From CAWCJL01 sp963795775 (lineage in GTDB: Bacteria; Acidobacteriota; Terriglobia; Terriglobales; Acidobacteriaceae): a DNA stretch of 64,000 nt. The number at the start of each line of letters is the position of its first letter. Positions within the stretch are counted from its first letter, which is position 1. The stretch lies in NCBI GenBank assembly GCA_963795775.1, contig CAWCJL010000008.1, forward strand, positions 248,001 through 312,000. Reading direction: 5' to 3'. Shown here one piece after another: positions 62,878-64,000 of the stretch. Below the pieces are notes generated by a model, which ran no database searches, was not told the origin of the DNA, and worked only from the letters and a program-made list of their open reading frames with translations. A program made the position numbers and the translations under genes.

Positions 62878-64000
62878 ATGGGCACGCAGGTCAGCTCGGT
62901 ACGGGTCTGGCGCTTCGGTGTGTTCGAGGCCGACGCGCAAAGCGGAGAACTGCGCCGCAACGGGAACCTCGTAAAGCTGCAGGAGCAGCCGGCGCGCATT
63001 CTGATTTTCCTGCTGGAACACGCAGGAGAGATGGTGACGCGCGAAGCGCTCCGCCAGCGCCTGTGGCCTCCAGATACGTTCGTCGATTTCGACCATAGCC
63101 TGAACACGGCGGTCAAAAAGCTGCGCGAAGTGCTGGGAGATTCGGCAGATAAGCCGCTTTACATCGAGACGATACCGCGGAAGGGCTATCGATTTGTCGC
63201 ACCTGTGGAGGAAGTCCCTGCCATCGTGACCTCCCGCGCGGACCCAGCACCGAATGGAATCGTCACCTCTCCGCATTTCGTGCCGCCCGGGATGGAGGAG
63301 GTGGGCCAGGATCAAGCGAGATTACAAATCGTAGAAGCGCGCAGTAAGCAACCCGCTCGCACTCCTTCGCCCAGAATTCGGCTAGCACTTTTGACGCTGG
63401 CCATCATAACCGTGCTCGTCATCTCAGGTTGGTTCGCTTGGCACGCTTTACGGAAATCGCATTTGGAAGCCCAAGATGCAGCATCTCCGAACCTGCACGT
63501 CGTGCCGGTCACGAATATGACGGGCTATGTCGATAACCCCGCATTCTCGCCGGACGGCCGCCAGATCGCCTTTACATGGCAGCCGGCAGACCAGGCGCGG
63601 AATGATATTTACATTCAAATGATCGGCAATGAAGTGCCTCTTCGACTCACTCACAATACGAGCGGCTTCGTTGACTTTCCTCAGTGGTCCCCTGACGGGC
63701 GGCAGGTTGCGTTCACATCGTGCGCAGGGACAAGAGACGGGATCTACGTCGCGCCGGCACTCGGCGGGGCCGAACGTCTGCTAGCTCAGATTGACTGCCG
63801 CTACTGGGGCTGGCGGCGATGGGGCGGCGGACGGCCCACGTGGACTGCGGATGGTAAGAATCTGTTGTTTACTGACCGGTGCGCGGCGGGAGGACCCCAG
63901 GGCGTCGTGATCTTCTCCCTCGACACTGGCGGCAAGCGTTGTATCACGGCGCCGGATTCTCCAAACAGCTACGACTTTATGGAAGCGCTCTCTCCTGACG
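62878..64000 (+). CDS. Winged-helix transcriptional regulator with a membrane span and a TolB/WD40-like propeller (3' end cut)
   Basis: First 374 codons of a protein open at the window end. Residues about 10-105 form an OmpR/PhoB-type winged helix (QARILIFLLEHAG, LRQRLWPPDTFVDFDHSLNT, IPRKGYRFVAPV). After a Pro-rich linker a single membrane helix lies at about residues 163-185 (RLALLTLAIITVLVISGWFA). The remaining part has PD40 repeats (AFSPDGRQIAFTW, QWSPDGRQVAFTS, TWTADGKNLLFTD). This architecture is common in acidobacteria and is thought to be a membrane-bound regulator sensing outside signals. The ATG has AGAGGAG eight bases upstream. Confidence 0.85.
   Translation, partial: MGTQVSSVRVWRFGVFEADAQSGELRRNGNLVKLQEQPARILIFLLEHAGEMVTREALRQRLWPPDTFVDFDHSLNTAVKKLREVLGDSADKPLYIETIPRKGYRFVAPVEEVPAIVTSRADPAPNGIVTSPHFVPPGMEEVGQDQARLQIVEARSKQPARTPSPRIRLALLTLAIITVLVISGWFAWHALRKSHLEAQDAASPNLHVVPVTNMTGYVDNPAFSPDGRQIAFTWQPADQARNDIYIQMIGNEVPLRLTHNTSGFVDFPQWSPDGRQVAFTSCAGTRDGIYVAPALGGAERLLAQIDCRYWGWRRWGGGRPTWTADGKNLLFTDRCAAGGPQGVVIFSLDTGGKRCITAPDSPNSYDFMEALSPD

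Overview
The window is GC-rich, densely coded bacterial chromosome. The gene set points to an acidobacterium of the Terriglobia/Acidobacteriaceae type. It has two very large TonB-dependent receptors with an N-terminal carboxypeptidase-regulatory-like (Cna-B type) domain, a winged-helix DNA-binding domain joined through one membrane helix to a WD40/TolB-like propeller, many secreted glycoside hydrolases, choice-of-anchor-D (ASH) repeats and a dnaG-rpoD pair. This assignment is inferred from gene families. No rRNA, tRNA, CRISPR array or transposase gene was seen.

Layout. 1-1.9 kb: the 5' part of a 2-hydroxyacid dehydrogenase and an exported protein, both on the minus strand. 1.9-10.0 kb: a Kdp potassium-uptake locus in which the KdpD sensor is split into two divergent genes, followed by kdpE, a 32-aa membrane peptide and kdpFABC. 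10.4-20.1 kb: a carbohydrate locus (exported TPR protein, TonB receptor, GH63-like hydrolase, frameshifted GH31 alpha-xylosidase-like gene). 20.3-29.7 kb: an MBL-fold hydrolase, then a nine-gene operon joining a lanthanide-type PQQ methanol dehydrogenase (XoxF, XoxJ, XoxG) to a caa3-type cytochrome oxidase, its CtaG assembly factor and a lipoprotein cytochrome c. 29.8-40.9 kb: a second TonB receptor, a second GH31 enzyme and a sulfate-assimilation operon (cysD, cysN, APS reductase, TauE/SafE permease). 40.9-55.2 kb: a giant ASH-repeat clan-A glycosidase, sugar isomerase/oxidoreductase/transporter genes, lipid-modifying enzymes, a lipoprotein, nadC and a GH2 enzyme. 55.3-60.8 kb: gluQ, a CopG/PIN toxin-antitoxin pair, dnaG and rpoD. 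60.8-64 kb: three small exported proteins and the 5' part of a winged-helix/propeller gene.

The most striking observation is a set of four very short cysteine-rich open frames in the 5' regions of the sulfur-associated genes: two in tandem before the TonB receptor at 30.15 kb, one before cysD and one before the 1421-aa cysteine-rich secreted protein. Two of the four lie close behind promoter-like sequences, consistent with leaderless or nearly leaderless translation. They look like cysteine-sensing leader peptides, so this stretch is plausibly a cysteine-attenuated sulfur-acquisition regulon, with the TonB receptor importing a sulfur-containing ligand.

Five genes need single-base indels to read through (GH31 at 17.8 kb, an FAD oxidoreductase at 49.7 kb, gluQ, the CopG antitoxin and the PIN toxin). 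Five of the seven indels fall within 1.2 kb. The protein sequences are otherwise well kept, so either assembly errors or very recent inactivation could explain them.
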